Position numbers and translations under genes: made by a program. Shown piece after piece: positions 1-8,183 of a DNA stretch of 56,326 nucleotides; the stretch's first letter is position 1, and every line of letters begins with the position of its first letter. The notes beneath the pieces were generated by a model. It saw nothing but the letters and a program-made list of their open reading frames with translations, searched no databases and was not told the DNA's origin. Source of the stretch: Candidatus Cryptobacteroides excrementipullorum (GTDB lineage: Bacteria; Bacteroidota; Bacteroidia; Bacteroidales; UBA932). The stretch spans positions 1 through 56,326 of the forward strand of contig JADILZ010000043.1 of assembly GCA_017695065.1 (NCBI GenBank), written 5' to 3'.

Positions 1-1
1 C

Positions 2-76
2 TACTGTATTCTTTGCTTTCATTCCGAAGAAGCCACTTTCTGGATAGACCGGGAATTCAAGCACATCGTATTATAA
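2..76 (+). CDS. 3' end of an unidentified gene cut by the window edge
   Basis: An open frame without stops enters from the left edge and ends in TAA at 74-76, which directly abuts the ATG of the next gene (TAAATG). Only about 24 residues are visible, ending HIVL, which is too few to assign a family. The exact stop/start junction suggests that this gene and the next one are cotranscribed and translationally coupled. It could also be a chance open frame. Confidence 0.4.
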   Translation, partial: YCILCFHSEEATFWIDREFKHIVL

Positions 77-646
77 ATGACAGATATGAAAGACGGAATA
101 ATTCTATTCTTGAAGGAAAACATCATTGGCAGGAACTTGTTTACCGAGGATGTTGTCTATAAACTTGAAAACGGGAAATTGGAAGGCGTGTATAGCGACA
201 GAATGATTTTCTCTGATTTGGTGCAGACTGAAAATGGTTTCAAGTTCAATATGACAACCATTACTCATGAACTGATATATAATGTGGATAATAAAGACAA
301 CAGGACAACTGTTGCCAAGGATTACACCGGGACGAGTGTGTTCTGTTATGAACTGGCCATGCGGAAAAGCACCGGTCAGCTTACCGGCTATATGCGCTGT
401 ATCTCAACGACAGTTAAAAATCAGACGATGGAAGCCGTGGTATGCGGAATATTCGATGTGAACTTTGACGACAAAGAGCTGAAATGGCAAGAAAACCAGT
501 TGTTGTATAGAGACAGCCCCATAGGAGATGGCAACTATAAGCCTGCTGCGTTCGATGCCAAAGTCCGTTTCCATCTTGATAAGGGGAAAGCCGTGTTTGA
601 GTATCTTCCTACGCTTTGGGATGTAAATCCGGACACGTTGGTGTAA
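77..646 (+). CDS. Hypothetical protein, 189 aa
   Basis: I do not recognise this protein. It has no signal peptide and no evident membrane segment. The sequence is rich in alternating polar and hydrophobic stretches (for example FKFNMTTITHELIYNV and KVRFHLDKGKAVFEYLP), which suggests a mainly beta fold. The ATG directly follows the stop of an upstream frame, so the start is well placed for coupled translation. The base composition is clearly more AT-rich than the genes beyond 1.9 kb, and together with the adjacent tRNA-Ser this hints that the left edge belongs to acquired DNA. It is probably cytoplasmic; its role is unknown. Confidence 0.65.
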   Translation: MTDMKDGIILFLKENIIGRNLFTEDVVYKLENGKLEGVYSDRMIFSDLVQTENGFKFNMTTITHELIYNVDNKDNRTTVAKDYTGTSVFCYELAMRKSTGQLTGYMRCISTTVKNQTMEAVVCGIFDVNFDDKELKWQENQLLYRDSPIGDGNYKPAAFDAKVRFHLDKGKAVFEYLPTLWDVNPDTLV

Positions 647-722
647 AGTTTGTCTAAAGACGATTACCCTGTTTATATATCAAAAGAAAGATAATAGTTT
701 GATTACCTAAAATATCAATTTT

Positions 723-1160
723 ATGGAATTATCGAATTGGTTCAAAGGCTTTGAGGATGGAATCGCCAAACTGTCGGAAGAGCAAAGAGAGACTTTCTTC
801 CGCGAGTGCGGTAGAAACTGCGTGCAGTGCGGTACACTTCAGGTTTATAAAGACCTGTATGAACAGGCGGCCGGAGACCTTGACCGGTTTTTCGCCATAG
901 CCGATGAACAGCCCGGCGTAAGATGTGAAACGGTAGAGAAAGACGCTGTTTATAACCTGTATTTTCTGGAATGTACATGTGAACTGCACAAGCGGGGCTA
1001 TGTCTCTACACCTCTGCTCTGCGAATGCTCCAGGCAAAGCATCCTTCATGTCCTGTACTGCCTTTGGCCCGGCAAAACCTTCAGAGCAACAATCTGTGAA
1101 TCCATCCTTCGCGGCAGCAAGCACTGCAAGATGCGGATTTCGGTACTCCATAACGGATGA
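723..1160 (+). CDS. Cysteine-rich hypothetical protein, 145 aa
   Basis: This is a small soluble protein with an unusual number of cysteines, arranged as a CGRNCVQCG cluster near residue 30, a CTC pair near 85, a CEC motif near 100, and further single cysteines to the C terminus. The C-terminal half (LCECSRQSILHVLYCLWPGK, then a basic CKMRISV end) resembles the small V4R-like or DUF6144-type families in which clustered cysteines bind metal or an Fe-S centre. That assignment is only an impression. The start follows a 70-bp AT-rich spacer with no clear Shine-Dalgarno sequence. It may be cotranscribed with the preceding gene. Confidence 0.6.
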   Translation: MELSNWFKGFEDGIAKLSEEQRETFFRECGRNCVQCGTLQVYKDLYEQAAGDLDRFFAIADEQPGVRCETVEKDAVYNLYFLECTCELHKRGYVSTPLLCECSRQSILHVLYCLWPGKTFRATICESILRGSKHCKMRISVLHNG

Positions 1161-1202
1161 CTGGGATAATATTATAACTCTTAATTTCATTATTAAGGAT
1201 AA

Positions 1203-1439
1203 TATATTCACTATTTTTGTGGATATCCAGCAGAAAAGTATTATCTTCGCAGCACAATAAAACGGATAACCGAACGGGTTAAAAAGAACAAATTGGATGG
1301 AGTCAAGCTATTTGACCTAACCCATGATTTACGCAAGATATTGCTCTGCTGTGTTTTGTCGTATTTAGGATTCTCAAATTCTGAGATAGAAAGATGCACG
1401 AAAGACTGCAATAATTCATTCGTTCGAGGATACAGATAG
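1203..1439 (+). pseudogene. Possible gene relic without start codon
   Basis: Between the cysteine-rich gene and tRNA-Ser an open frame of 78 codons runs from a stop at 1200-1202 to TAG at 1437-1439 without a convincing start. Its translation contains KLFDLTHDLRKILL followed by YLGFSNSEIE, which loosely resembles the second half of a LuxR-type helix-turn-helix. The frame may be the remnant of a regulator decayed at the edge of an inserted segment. It could equally be a chance open frame in AT-rich DNA. Confidence 0.2.
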
Positions 1440-1504
1440 CGACATTTCGTCAATCAAAACATTGGATTGCTGCAAATGACTTCATCCTACCTTAAATAAT
1501 ACAA

Positions 1505-1546
1505 AAACACCCGACTTTACATTCTTGGGTGTAAAATTGGGTGTTT
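1505..1546 (-). terminator. Terminator of tRNA-Ser
   Basis: Arms AAACACCC (1505-1512) and GGGTGTTT (1539-1546) enclose a second pairing TTTACA/TGTAAA. Read on the minus strand the hairpin is followed by a short run of T. It lies 34 bp downstream of the mature 3' end of the leftward tRNA-Ser and nothing else is transcribed in that direction here. Confidence 0.7.
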
Positions 1547-1579
1547 GTTTTGTAATTTACTGATTTTCAGTATTTATTG

Positions 1580-1664
1580 CGGAGAGGGAGGGATTCGAAC
1601 CCCCGGAGCCTTTCAGCTCAACAGTTTTCAAGACTGCCGTAATCGACCACTCTACCACCTCTCC
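1580..1664 (-). tRNA. tRNA-Ser(UGA)
   Basis: Read on the minus strand this is a complete cloverleaf. The acceptor stem GGAGAGG pairs with CCUCUCC, the T arm contains GGUUCGAAUCC, and the anticodon loop has anticodon UGA (complement of 1628-1630), flanked by U on the 5' side and A on the 3' side. The long variable arm and the discriminator base G (complement of 1580) are typical of serine tRNAs. The CCA end is not encoded and must be added. It decodes UCA and, by wobble, other UCN codons. Confidence 0.95.
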
Positions 1665-1713
1665 AATGTTGTCAATTTGCTTCAGAAGATTGCTCTATTT
1701 CCGAAACGGATTG

Positions 1714-1745
1714 CAAAGGTAGTGTTTTTTTTTGAAACAAGCAAA
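1714..1745 (-). promoter_or_regulatory. Promoter of tRNA-Ser
   Basis: On the minus strand, TTTG (1745-1742) is followed after 20 bp by TACCTTTG (1721-1714). This is a full match to the Bacteroidales primary sigma promoter (TTTG, 19-21 bp, TAnnTTTG). Transcription would begin about 40 bp upstream of the mature tRNA 5' end. Confidence 0.85.
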
Positions 1746-1849
1746 TTTATTTTGTGAAAAAATTAAAAAAACGACATAAGATACCCTGTCTGGAATACGG
1801 TTAGTGGTGTTTGAAGATAATAATAAAAAAAAGAATAATCATTATTGGC

Positions 1850-1880
1850 TTTGCATAAGATATTTAAATGGTTATATTTG
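1850..1880 (+). promoter_or_regulatory. Promoter of the outer-membrane barrel gene
   Basis: TTTG (1850-1853), 19 bp, then TATATTTG (1873-1880): a perfect Bacteroidales promoter. It gives a leader of about 50 nt before the ATG at 1939 and rules out the longer in-frame start at 1804, which lies upstream of the promoter. Confidence 0.85.
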
Positions 1881-1938
1881 TAAGGTATTTTGGAATAAAG
1901 ACCTGAGCGAAACTGAAACATCTATAAATCAAAGCTAT

Positions 1939-2574
1939 ATGAAAAAAGTATTTTTGGCTGTTCTCGTGCTTGCGTTGCCGGTGGCACTGTCTGCACAGGA
2001 GAAAGGTGACATGTTTATTTCCGGTAACTTTACAATAGATGCCGGAGGATCCAAGAGCACTACGGGGAATGTATCGGTTAAAAACCCTTCACCCTTGACA
2101 TTTGGAATCGCCCCGCAGTTCGGTTATTTTGTAGTCGACCGTCTGGAAGTCGATCTTGCGTTGGGGTATTCGCTGACGCGCACCAAGACCGGTACGGATG
2201 CTGACGGCAACAACCTGTTCAGGCGGAACAATGTATTTGAAATATCTCCTGGTGTCAGGTATTATCTTCCTCTTGGGGAAAAGTTCTATTTCACTCCCGG
2301 ATTCAGTTTTGAGGTCGGCTTTGGCGGTACAAGTACGGACCTGAGCCAGAGTTCCTCTACAAAGAACGGACTGACTACTTTCGGCTTCTCGCTTTCGGCT
2401 CTTGCCTTTGAGTTCAGGCCTGTCGAGCATATCGGTGTGACTTTCCGGGCAGGAGCATTGTCATACAGTATGGAACATTCTTCTGACAAGAATGCGAATT
2501 CTTCCACCAACGAAAATTCATTCAGTTTTAATCTTAACAGGGGAGTGTCACTCGGTCTGAAATATTATTTCTAA
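1939..2574 (+). CDS. Outer-membrane beta-barrel protein, 211 aa
   Basis: The protein begins with a signal peptide (MKKVFLAVLVLALPVALSAQ, cleavage expected after Ala-Gln). It continues with repeated amphipathic beta strands and short glycine/serine turns, and ends in an aromatic residue (KYYF), the usual signature of a barrel inserted by the BAM machinery. The size and strand pattern fit the OmpX/OmpA-like eight-stranded barrels common in Bacteroidota. The start at Met 1939 is chosen because the promoter lies at 1850-1880 and because the signal peptide begins there. It is a single-gene unit ending in a hairpin shared with the convergent rpoN operon. Its exact role is unknown. Confidence 0.85.
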   Translation: MKKVFLAVLVLALPVALSAQEKGDMFISGNFTIDAGGSKSTTGNVSVKNPSPLTFGIAPQFGYFVVDRLEVDLALGYSLTRTKTGTDADGNNLFRRNNVFEISPGVRYYLPLGEKFYFTPGFSFEVGFGGTSTDLSQSSSTKNGLTTFGFSLSALAFEFRPVEHIGVTFRAGALSYSMEHSSDKNANSSTNENSFSFNLNRGVSLGLKYYF

Positions 2575-2632
2575 CAGAGATACTGACAGTCGGGGACGGG
2601 GCTTCCTGTCACCGTTACACATTATAACAGCA

Positions 2633-2668
2633 GGGGCTGTGTCAAAATGAATGTTTTGATACAGCCCC
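2633..2668. terminator. 36-bp palindrome, bidirectional terminator, copy 1 of a repeat
   Basis: GGGGCTGT and ACAGCCCC arms, extended by TCAAAA and TTTTGA pairing, surround a short loop. It sits between two convergent genes (barrel gene stop 2574, rpoN stop 2679) and so can terminate both. The same palindrome, differing at one base when reverse-complemented, recurs at 28693-28728. Confidence 0.75.
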
Positions 2669-2678
2669 CTGAATGTTT

Positions 2679-4091
2679 TTACAGCTCTTTCCTGAGCCGG
2701 GCTTTCGGTATGTTGAGCTGGTCGCGGTACTTGGCGATAGTGCGCCGTGCCACCTTGTATCCCTTGCTGCTCATGACTGATACAAGCTGGTCGTCTGTAA
2801 GCGGCCTCCTCTTGTCCTCATTGTCAACACATTCCTGCAATGCCTTTTTGAGCTCCCTTGTGGACACTTCTTCCCCGTCCTGGTTTTCAAGACCTTCCGA
2901 GAAGAAGTATTTCAGCGAGTATATCCCGAAATGTGTCTCGATGTATTTGCTGTTGACTACTCTTGATATGGTGGATATGTCAAATCCTGTCTTTTCTGCT
3001 ATGTCCTTAAGGACCATCGGTTTAAGATGGCTTTCATCTCCGTCCATGAAGTAGTCATGCTGGTAGTCGATGATGGCTTTCATGGTGCTCTCGAGAGTGT
3101 TGTGCCTCTGTTTAATGGCCTCGACGAACCATTTGGCGGAGTCCAGCTTCTTTTTCACGAAAGTGGCGGCTTCCTTCTTTTCCCTTTCGGAGGAGTTGGC
3201 CGCTTCCAGGAGGATGTCGGCGTATTTCTTGTTGACCCGGAGTTCGGGGATGGAGAACCTCGGCATCGTGAGCTTCAGTTCCCCGTCCTCAAGTGTGAGC
3301 ACGAAGTCAGGCACGATCTGCTGAGCCTGGTCGCTGTACGAGTCGTCAATCTGTCCTCCAGGTGCCGGATTCAGCTTCAGTATCTTGGACATTGCCGCCT
3401 TCATCTCCTCCTCGCTGATTCCCATCTTGGAGATGATTTTCTGGAAATGCTTGTTGGTGAACTCGGTGAAGAAATCCTTGAGAATCCGCGTGGCGTTCAC
3501 CACATCGGGGGTCTGCTTGAAAGTCTTGATCTGCAGCAGGAGACATTCCCTCAGGTCCCTTGCCCCGACACCTGCCGGGTCGAATTCCTGTATCATCCTG
3601 AGCATTTCCTCCACTTCCCGCTCGTCTGTCTCGATGCCTGCCCTGAAGGCGAGGTCGTCCACGAGGCTCTCGATACTCCTCCGGAGATATCCGTCGTCAT
3701 CCAGGCTGCCTATGATGAATGCCGCCACCGCATGCTGGTGTTCCGTAAGGTTCCTGAATCCGAGCTGGTCCATGAGGCTCTGGGTAAAGCTTTCCTTTAC
3801 GGAAAAGGTGTTGTACTGCGGCCTTTCGTCCTTGCCGTAATTGTTTACACGGAGCTTGTAGCTCGGTATGGAGTCATCCTCCTTGTAGTCCGACAGCGAC
3901 ACTTCCCTTGGCCCGTCCTCATCGTCCTCCCTGTCATTGGATACGTTCTCGTCCAGTACAGGGTTCTCCTCCAGCTCTTTCCTGATCCTCTGCTCCAGCT
4001 CCTGTGTGGGAAGTTCTATAAGTTTGATTGTCTGGATCTGGAGAGGGGAGAGCTTCTGTGTCTGCTTGAGTTCTAATCCTTGTTTCAGCAT
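2679..4091 (-). CDS. rpoN: RNA polymerase sigma-54 factor RpoN
   Basis: This is the alternative sigma factor that makes RNA polymerase dependent on AAA+ activators. The glutamine/leucine-rich activator-interacting region I is residues 1-50 (LELKQTQKLSPLQIQTIKLI), followed by an acidic linker, the core-binding domain, and a helix-turn-helix near residues 365-390 (KTGFDISTISRVVNSKYI). The RpoN box ARRTIAKYRDQLNIP lies near the C terminus. The length (470 aa) is normal. It is the last gene of a leftward operon, 26 bp after the SPOR protein gene, and ends at a bidirectional hairpin. No sigma-54 activator gene is visible in this window, so its targets lie elsewhere. Confidence 0.97.
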   Translation of the reverse strand: MLKQGLELKQTQKLSPLQIQTIKLIELPTQELEQRIRKELEENPVLDENVSNDREDDEDGPREVSLSDYKEDDSIPSYKLRVNNYGKDERPQYNTFSVKESFTQSLMDQLGFRNLTEHQHAVAAFIIGSLDDDGYLRRSIESLVDDLAFRAGIETDEREVEEMLRMIQEFDPAGVGARDLRECLLLQIKTFKQTPDVVNATRILKDFFTEFTNKHFQKIISKMGISEEEMKAAMSKILKLNPAPGGQIDDSYSDQAQQIVPDFVLTLEDGELKLTMPRFSIPELRVNKKYADILLEAANSSEREKKEAATFVKKKLDSAKWFVEAIKQRHNTLESTMKAIIDYQHDYFMDGDESHLKPMVLKDIAEKTGFDISTISRVVNSKYIETHFGIYSLKYFFSEGLENQDGEEVSTRELKKALQECVDNEDKRRPLTDDQLVSVMSSKGYKVARRTIAKYRDQLNIPKARLRKEL

Positions 4092-4117
4092 TGCTTCAGC
4101 ACATTGGTTCTATTACC

Positions 4118-4750
4118 TTAAAGGGAGACTTCTTGGCCCTGTATCGGGCGGAGTACCTGAATTGTGTCCGTGACTGTAGGGTGAAACCTGTCAACAGCTG
4201 GATAGTTAATGTTTTCCTTGACCACGAATGCGGTAGGGAACTCCTGCACAATGGACCGCAGCAGCTGCATGGCTTCAGACCTGTTCCTGAAGTCCCCGAC
4301 TGTCACCTTGAAATACGGGTTCGCATAACTCCTGTATGCCGGGATGTCCGGATGTGCCTCGATGAACTTCTTTTCCGTCTTCTCGGATTCTGTCCTGGCA
4401 CTCTGCCTGTTGTCAAAGAATATCCGTACCCTGTAACCTTCGGTGATCCTTGACGGGTTGGAGCTGATATGGGCCGCAAGGGAGTTCCTTATCAGCTGGG
4501 ACTGGTGCACTTTCACATCTGATGCGTCCCCTTTATCCCTGGACGGCATCACGGAAAAGATGTCCTGCCCTGCCAGGGTCGTGTCCACACGGGCCGCCTG
4601 GATCACCACGACGGAGTCTGCAAGAATGTACCCGTCAGGCACAACGAGCGAATCCGCCTCCTGGGCTGATGATGGCAGCAGCGTGAAGATGAGCACAATG
4701 GCCGCCATCGATATCTTTAGTCTAAGAATCATATTCATTTCGGATGTCAT
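4118..4750 (-). CDS. SPOR-domain protein, 210 aa
   Basis: The protein has an N-terminal signal or anchor segment (ISMAAIVLIFTLLPSSAQ) and a C-terminal SPOR domain (from GYRVRIFFDN through YFKVTVGDFRNRSEAMQLL to AFVVKENI). SPOR domains bind septal peptidoglycan lacking stem peptides, which places the protein in the periplasm near division or remodelling sites. Its ATG overlaps the TGA of the upstream lipoprotein gene (ATGA at 4747-4750), so translation is coupled and this start is preferred over internal Met codons. rpoN follows after 26 bp. A longer open frame reading back into the lipoprotein gene is an overlap artefact. Confidence 0.85.
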   Translation of the reverse strand: MTSEMNMILRLKISMAAIVLIFTLLPSSAQEADSLVVPDGYILADSVVVIQAARVDTTLAGQDIFSVMPSRDKGDASDVKVHQSQLIRNSLAAHISSNPSRITEGYRVRIFFDNRQSARTESEKTEKKFIEAHPDIPAYRSYANPYFKVTVGDFRNRSEAMQLLRSIVQEFPTAFVVKENINYPAVDRFHPTVTDTIQVLRPIQGQEVSL

Positions 4751-5235
4751 TTTAAATTGCTTATTATGTCTTTGAGTGGGATGTCCCTCAAAGTGAACTT
4801 TTTGCCCGGACCTTTGCCGAGCCTTGCCTTCAGCGTGATGTCTGCGGTGAAGTCTCCTGCGTCCGCATCTGATGCCATGGACATAAGCGAAAGGGGGGAG
4901 ACTGCCGGGTCGAGTTCCATCCGGAGTGCGACAGGCAGTTCCGATACGGCCTTTCCCGGGACGGTGAGACTGTCCGCTGTGAATGTGCCCAGCCTGCTGC
5001 CTTTCCGGTAAACTGTACCTTCCATCGCCGTGATCTCGATTCCTTTTGCCGGGTTGTCCACTGTCAGTGTAAGGCCGGCATCCAGTTTCCGGAGGCTCTC
5101 TACCGACAGCGACTCGACTCTGAAGGCCCTGATACTTATATCCCTCATGTCTTTCAGGTTCGCACAGCCGGTACAGCACAGCAACAGCCATGCAGTCAGA
5201 AATAACGCTATTTTACCTGTGAATGCATTTTTCAT
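4747..5235 (-). CDS. LEA/WHy-like periplasmic lipoprotein, 162 aa
   Basis: A lipoprotein signal (LLLCCTGC, lipidated Cys near residue 24) precedes one domain that matches the pattern of LEA14/WHy-type proteins: FRVESLSVESLRKLDAGLTLTVDNPAKGIEI, then a small beta sandwich ending TLRDIPLKDII. In Bacteroidota such proteins are small envelope lipoproteins of unknown function. The start is taken at ATG 5235; an upstream in-frame TTG at 5244 falls inside the promoter element. It is the first gene of the lipoprotein-SPOR-rpoN operon, with a 4-bp overlap to the next gene. Confidence 0.75.
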   Translation of the reverse strand: MKNAFTGKIALFLTAWLLLCCTGCANLKDMRDISIRAFRVESLSVESLRKLDAGLTLTVDNPAKGIEITAMEGTVYRKGSRLGTFTADSLTVPGKAVSELPVALRMELDPAVSPLSLMSMASDADAGDFTADITLKARLGKGPGKKFTLRDIPLKDIISNLK

Positions 5236-5241
5236 ATCACG

Positions 5242-5284
5242 CAAAGGTATAAAAAATATAAGTCAGATAAAAATCTTATATTTG
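5242..5284. promoter_or_regulatory. Divergent promoter region between the rpoN operon and miaB
   Basis: On the minus strand TACCTTTG (5249-5242) matches the -7 element and lies immediately before the lipoprotein gene, so its transcript would have almost no leader. On the plus strand TATATTTG (5277-5284) is the -7 element for miaB, with a leader of about 20 nt. Neither has a perfect TTTG at -33, so both may be moderate promoters. Confidence 0.6.
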
Positions 5285-5309
5285 CATCAAATCACCCAAA
5301 AGTATATAT

Positions 5310-6671
5310 ATGAATAAAAGCATAAGACCGTTAAAAGACCCCTCCAGGCCCAAAGTCTATATCGAGACATACGGCTGCCAGATGAATGTGAATGACAGCG
5401 AGGTCATACTGTCCATCCTCCAGGATGCAGGCTATGCCCTTACGGACAATATTGATGAGGCGTCGCTCATCCTTGCCAACACATGTTCCATCAGGGACAA
5501 TGCCGAACAGCGCATCTGGGGCAGGATAGAGCAGTTCAGGCTCCAGAAGCGCAGACGCGAGGGCGTCATCATAGGGATTGTGGGATGCATGGCCGAGAGG
5601 CTGAAGGAAAAGCTCCTGGATTCGCACGTGGTGGACCTCGTGGCCGGCCCTGATGCCTACAGGTCCTTGCCGCGGCTCATAAGCGGCATCACTCCTGACA
5701 ATCCGCAGATAGACGTGCTCCTTTCCCATGAAGAGACTTATGCTGACATATCTCCTGTGAGGATGGACCGGAACGGTGTCAGCGGCTTCATCTCCATCAT
5801 GCGCGGCTGCAACAATGTATGTTCCTACTGTGTCGTCCCTTATACCCGCGGCGCCGAGCGCAGCCGGGACCCGCGTTCAGTGGCACGCGAGGCACTCGAG
5901 CTTTACAAGAACGGATACAGGGAGGTGTGCCTCCTCGGTCAGAATGTCGATTCTTACTACTGGAAGGACCCTGAATCCGCCGACAGGAATGTCAACTTTG
6001 CAGGGCTCCTCGAGATGGTGGCCAAGATAGCCCCCGATCTGCGTGTGAGGTTCTCTACGTCGCATCCCAAGGACATAAGCGACGAGGTCATTTACACCAT
6101 GGCGATGTATGACAATATCTGCAAGCACATCCATCTTCCGGTCCAGTCCGGAAGCGATGCCATGCTCGAGAAGATGAGACGGAAATATACCCGTGCATGG
6201 TATCTTGAAAGGGTGGCCAAGATACGTTCCGTCATCCCGGACTGCGGCCTTACGACGGATGTCATAGCAGGTTTCTGCGGAGAGACTGAGCAGGACCACA
6301 GGGACACGCTCTCCCTGATGGAAGAGGTCTGCTTCGACGGGGCGTTCATGTTCCAGTATTCGGAGAGGCCCGGGACGCTGGCCGCGAGGAAGTATCCTGA
6401 TGACGTGCCGGATGATGTCAAGACGGCAAGGCTCAACGAAATAATAGCATTGCAGAACAGGATGAGCCTCAAGAGCAACGAGAAGGAGGTCGGAAAGAGG
6501 CATGAGGTACTTATCGAGGGTGTATCTAAGAGGAATCCTGATGAGCTTTTCGGCCGGGCAAGCAACAACAAGGTCTGTGTCTTTCCTTCCGGCGGGCACA
6601 GGATAGGGGAGTATGTCACGGTGGAGGTGACATCATGTACATCGGCGACACTCATTTCACGTCTTATATAA
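5310..6671 (+). CDS. miaB: tRNA-2-methylthio-N6-dimethylallyladenosine synthase MiaB
   Basis: This is a radical-SAM methylthiotransferase that adds the 2-methylthio group to i6A37 of tRNAs reading UNN codons. The N-terminal UPF0004 domain carries the three ligands of the auxiliary 4Fe-4S cluster at C23, C59 and C93. The radical-SAM CxxxCxxC motif is C167-C171-C174 (RGCNNVCSYCVVPYTRG), and a TRAM domain closes the protein. The length of 453 aa is typical. The neighbouring tRNA-Ser(UGA), 3.6 kb away, is a plausible substrate because it reads UCA. It is cotranscribed with cls, whose ATG lies 4 bp after the miaB stop. Confidence 0.97.
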   Translation: MNKSIRPLKDPSRPKVYIETYGCQMNVNDSEVILSILQDAGYALTDNIDEASLILANTCSIRDNAEQRIWGRIEQFRLQKRRREGVIIGIVGCMAERLKEKLLDSHVVDLVAGPDAYRSLPRLISGITPDNPQIDVLLSHEETYADISPVRMDRNGVSGFISIMRGCNNVCSYCVVPYTRGAERSRDPRSVAREALELYKNGYREVCLLGQNVDSYYWKDPESADRNVNFAGLLEMVAKIAPDLRVRFSTSHPKDISDEVIYTMAMYDNICKHIHLPVQSGSDAMLEKMRRKYTRAWYLERVAKIRSVIPDCGLTTDVIAGFCGETEQDHRDTLSLMEEVCFDGAFMFQYSERPGTLAARKYPDDVPDDVKTARLNEIIALQNRMSLKSNEKEVGKRHEVLIEGVSKRNPDELFGRASNNKVCVFPSGGHRIGEYVTVEVTSCTSATLISRLI

Positions 6672-6675
6672 AAGA

Positions 6676-8118
6676 ATGATGCTCCAGGTTTTCTCCAACA
6701 TATTCACGGTGCTTTATGCCCTGATGATAGCAGGCACCATTCTGATTATCCTGACCGACAACCAGGATTCAGGAAGGAAGATTTCGTGGATTCTGGTCAT
6801 AGGCCTTATCCCTGTGTTCGGGCTGATATGCTATATCGTGTTCGGATTCAACTGGAGGCGCGCAGGCTTTTTCCAGCGCCGCCACAGGAATTTCCTGAAG
6901 GAGTTCGACAGGCGTGCGGATGACAGGATAAAGAATCTGCTGTTCGGACACGATGTCGAGGAGAAGGTCCGGGAGGAATACAGGGAGCTTGCCAGGCTGC
7001 TTTCCAGTGTTGACAAGATAACTGTGAGCGATGACAATGATATAGAGATAATTACATCCGGTAAGCGGAAGTTTGATGCCTTGTCGCAGGATATACGGAA
7101 TGCCAAGGATCATATCCACATGGAGTATTTCTACTTCAAGAAGGACCTCGGCAGCAGGAAGATCCGCGCCCTTCTGATGCAGAAGGCCAGGGAAGGGGTG
7201 AAAGTGAGGTTCATACATGAGAACATCGCCAACATTTCCATCAATCCCCGCTATTACAAGGAGATGAAGAAGGCGGGTGTTGAGGTGGTGCCGTTCACCA
7301 ACACCAGGATAACACACCTTACCATCGGGGCGCAGCTCAACTACCGTGACCACAGGAAGATAGTCGTCATCGACGGGAAGATAGGCTATACTGGAGGCAT
7401 GAACATCAGTGATGACTATTTCGTACGGTGGCGCGACACTCACATGAGGATAACCGGAGAGGCTGTCTCAAGCCTGCAGTACAGTTTCATGAACTCGTTC
7501 ATCACCTCGGGAGGGGAGATCACCGAGGACTATTCCCGCTATTTTCCCCAGCACAGGAAGCTGCATCCTGCAAAGCTGATCCAGATAGTGCCTGACGAGC
7601 CTGACAACCAGTGGCCTGTGATCCAGATGGGGACTGTCTGGGCTGTCCAGCATACAAAGGAATACATTTACATCCAGACTCCTTATTTTGTGCCGCCGGA
7701 GCCGTTGCTGCAGGCTCTGAAATCCGCGGCACTGAAAGGGGCAGACGTTCGGATAATGATGCCGAAGAAAGCCGACCTTTGCTATATGGGGCCTGCAAAC
7801 CGTTCATATTATACGGAATGCCTGGAGGCCGGAATAAAGATTTACGAGAAGACCGGCAACTTCATTCATTCCAAGACCCTGGTGTCGGACGACTATCTTT
7901 CAATCCTCGGCTCCGCGAACATGGATTACCGCAGTTTTGAGCTAAATTACGAGATAAATACCTATATCTTCGATTCCTTGGTGGCCAAGGAGAACAAGGC
8001 GATATTCCTCAAGGATATGGAGACATGCGATGAGGTCACCCTTGAAAGATGGCGGAGGATTCCATGGTACAGGAAGATTCTCCAGCCGATAATCCGCCTT
8101 TTCGCCCCGTTGCTTTAA
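6676..8118 (+). CDS. cls: Cardiolipin synthase
   Basis: This membrane phospholipase D-type transferase makes cardiolipin from phosphatidylglycerol. Two N-terminal transmembrane helices (residues 5-25 and 35-55) are followed by two PLD domains, each with an intact HxKxxxxD motif: H226-K228-D233 (HRKIVVID) and H398-K400-D405 (HSKTLVSD). The length of 480 aa is the bacterial norm. It begins 4 bp after miaB, so both are read from the same promoter. A strong hairpin at 8184-8226 ends the unit. Confidence 0.95.
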   Translation: MMLQVFSNIFTVLYALMIAGTILIILTDNQDSGRKISWILVIGLIPVFGLICYIVFGFNWRRAGFFQRRHRNFLKEFDRRADDRIKNLLFGHDVEEKVREEYRELARLLSSVDKITVSDDNDIEIITSGKRKFDALSQDIRNAKDHIHMEYFYFKKDLGSRKIRALLMQKAREGVKVRFIHENIANISINPRYYKEMKKAGVEVVPFTNTRITHLTIGAQLNYRDHRKIVVIDGKIGYTGGMNISDDYFVRWRDTHMRITGEAVSSLQYSFMNSFITSGGEITEDYSRYFPQHRKLHPAKLIQIVPDEPDNQWPVIQMGTVWAVQHTKEYIYIQTPYFVPPEPLLQALKSAALKGADVRIMMPKKADLCYMGPANRSYYTECLEAGIKIYEKTGNFIHSKTLVSDDYLSILGSANMDYRSFELNYEINTYIFDSLVAKENKAIFLKDMETCDEVTLERWRRIPWYRKILQPIIRLFAPLL

Positions 8119-8131
8119 CAGTGAGTGGAAG

Positions 8132-8180
8132 TAATTGCACTGCCGCGTTAATTCAATGCCTTGTATTTTGCTGATTATAA
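8132..8180. repeat. Short copy of interspersed repeat B
   Basis: The segment contains TAATTGCA, CTGCCGCGTTA, and then AATGCCTTG-ATTTTGCT-ATT. The same blocks in the same order occur at 28578-28681, where about 55 additional bases lie in the middle. This copy therefore looks like an internally deleted member of the same family. Confidence 0.55.
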
Positions 8181-8183
8181 GTA

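Noticed and set aside
1804..1938. N-terminal extension of the outer-membrane barrel gene
   Set aside because: The promoter at 1850-1880 lies inside it, and the signal peptide starts at Met 1939.
3027..4076. A 349-codon open frame on the plus strand
   Set aside because: It is antisense to rpoN, whose whole length is accounted for by a recognised sigma-54 protein; the antisense product has no family features.
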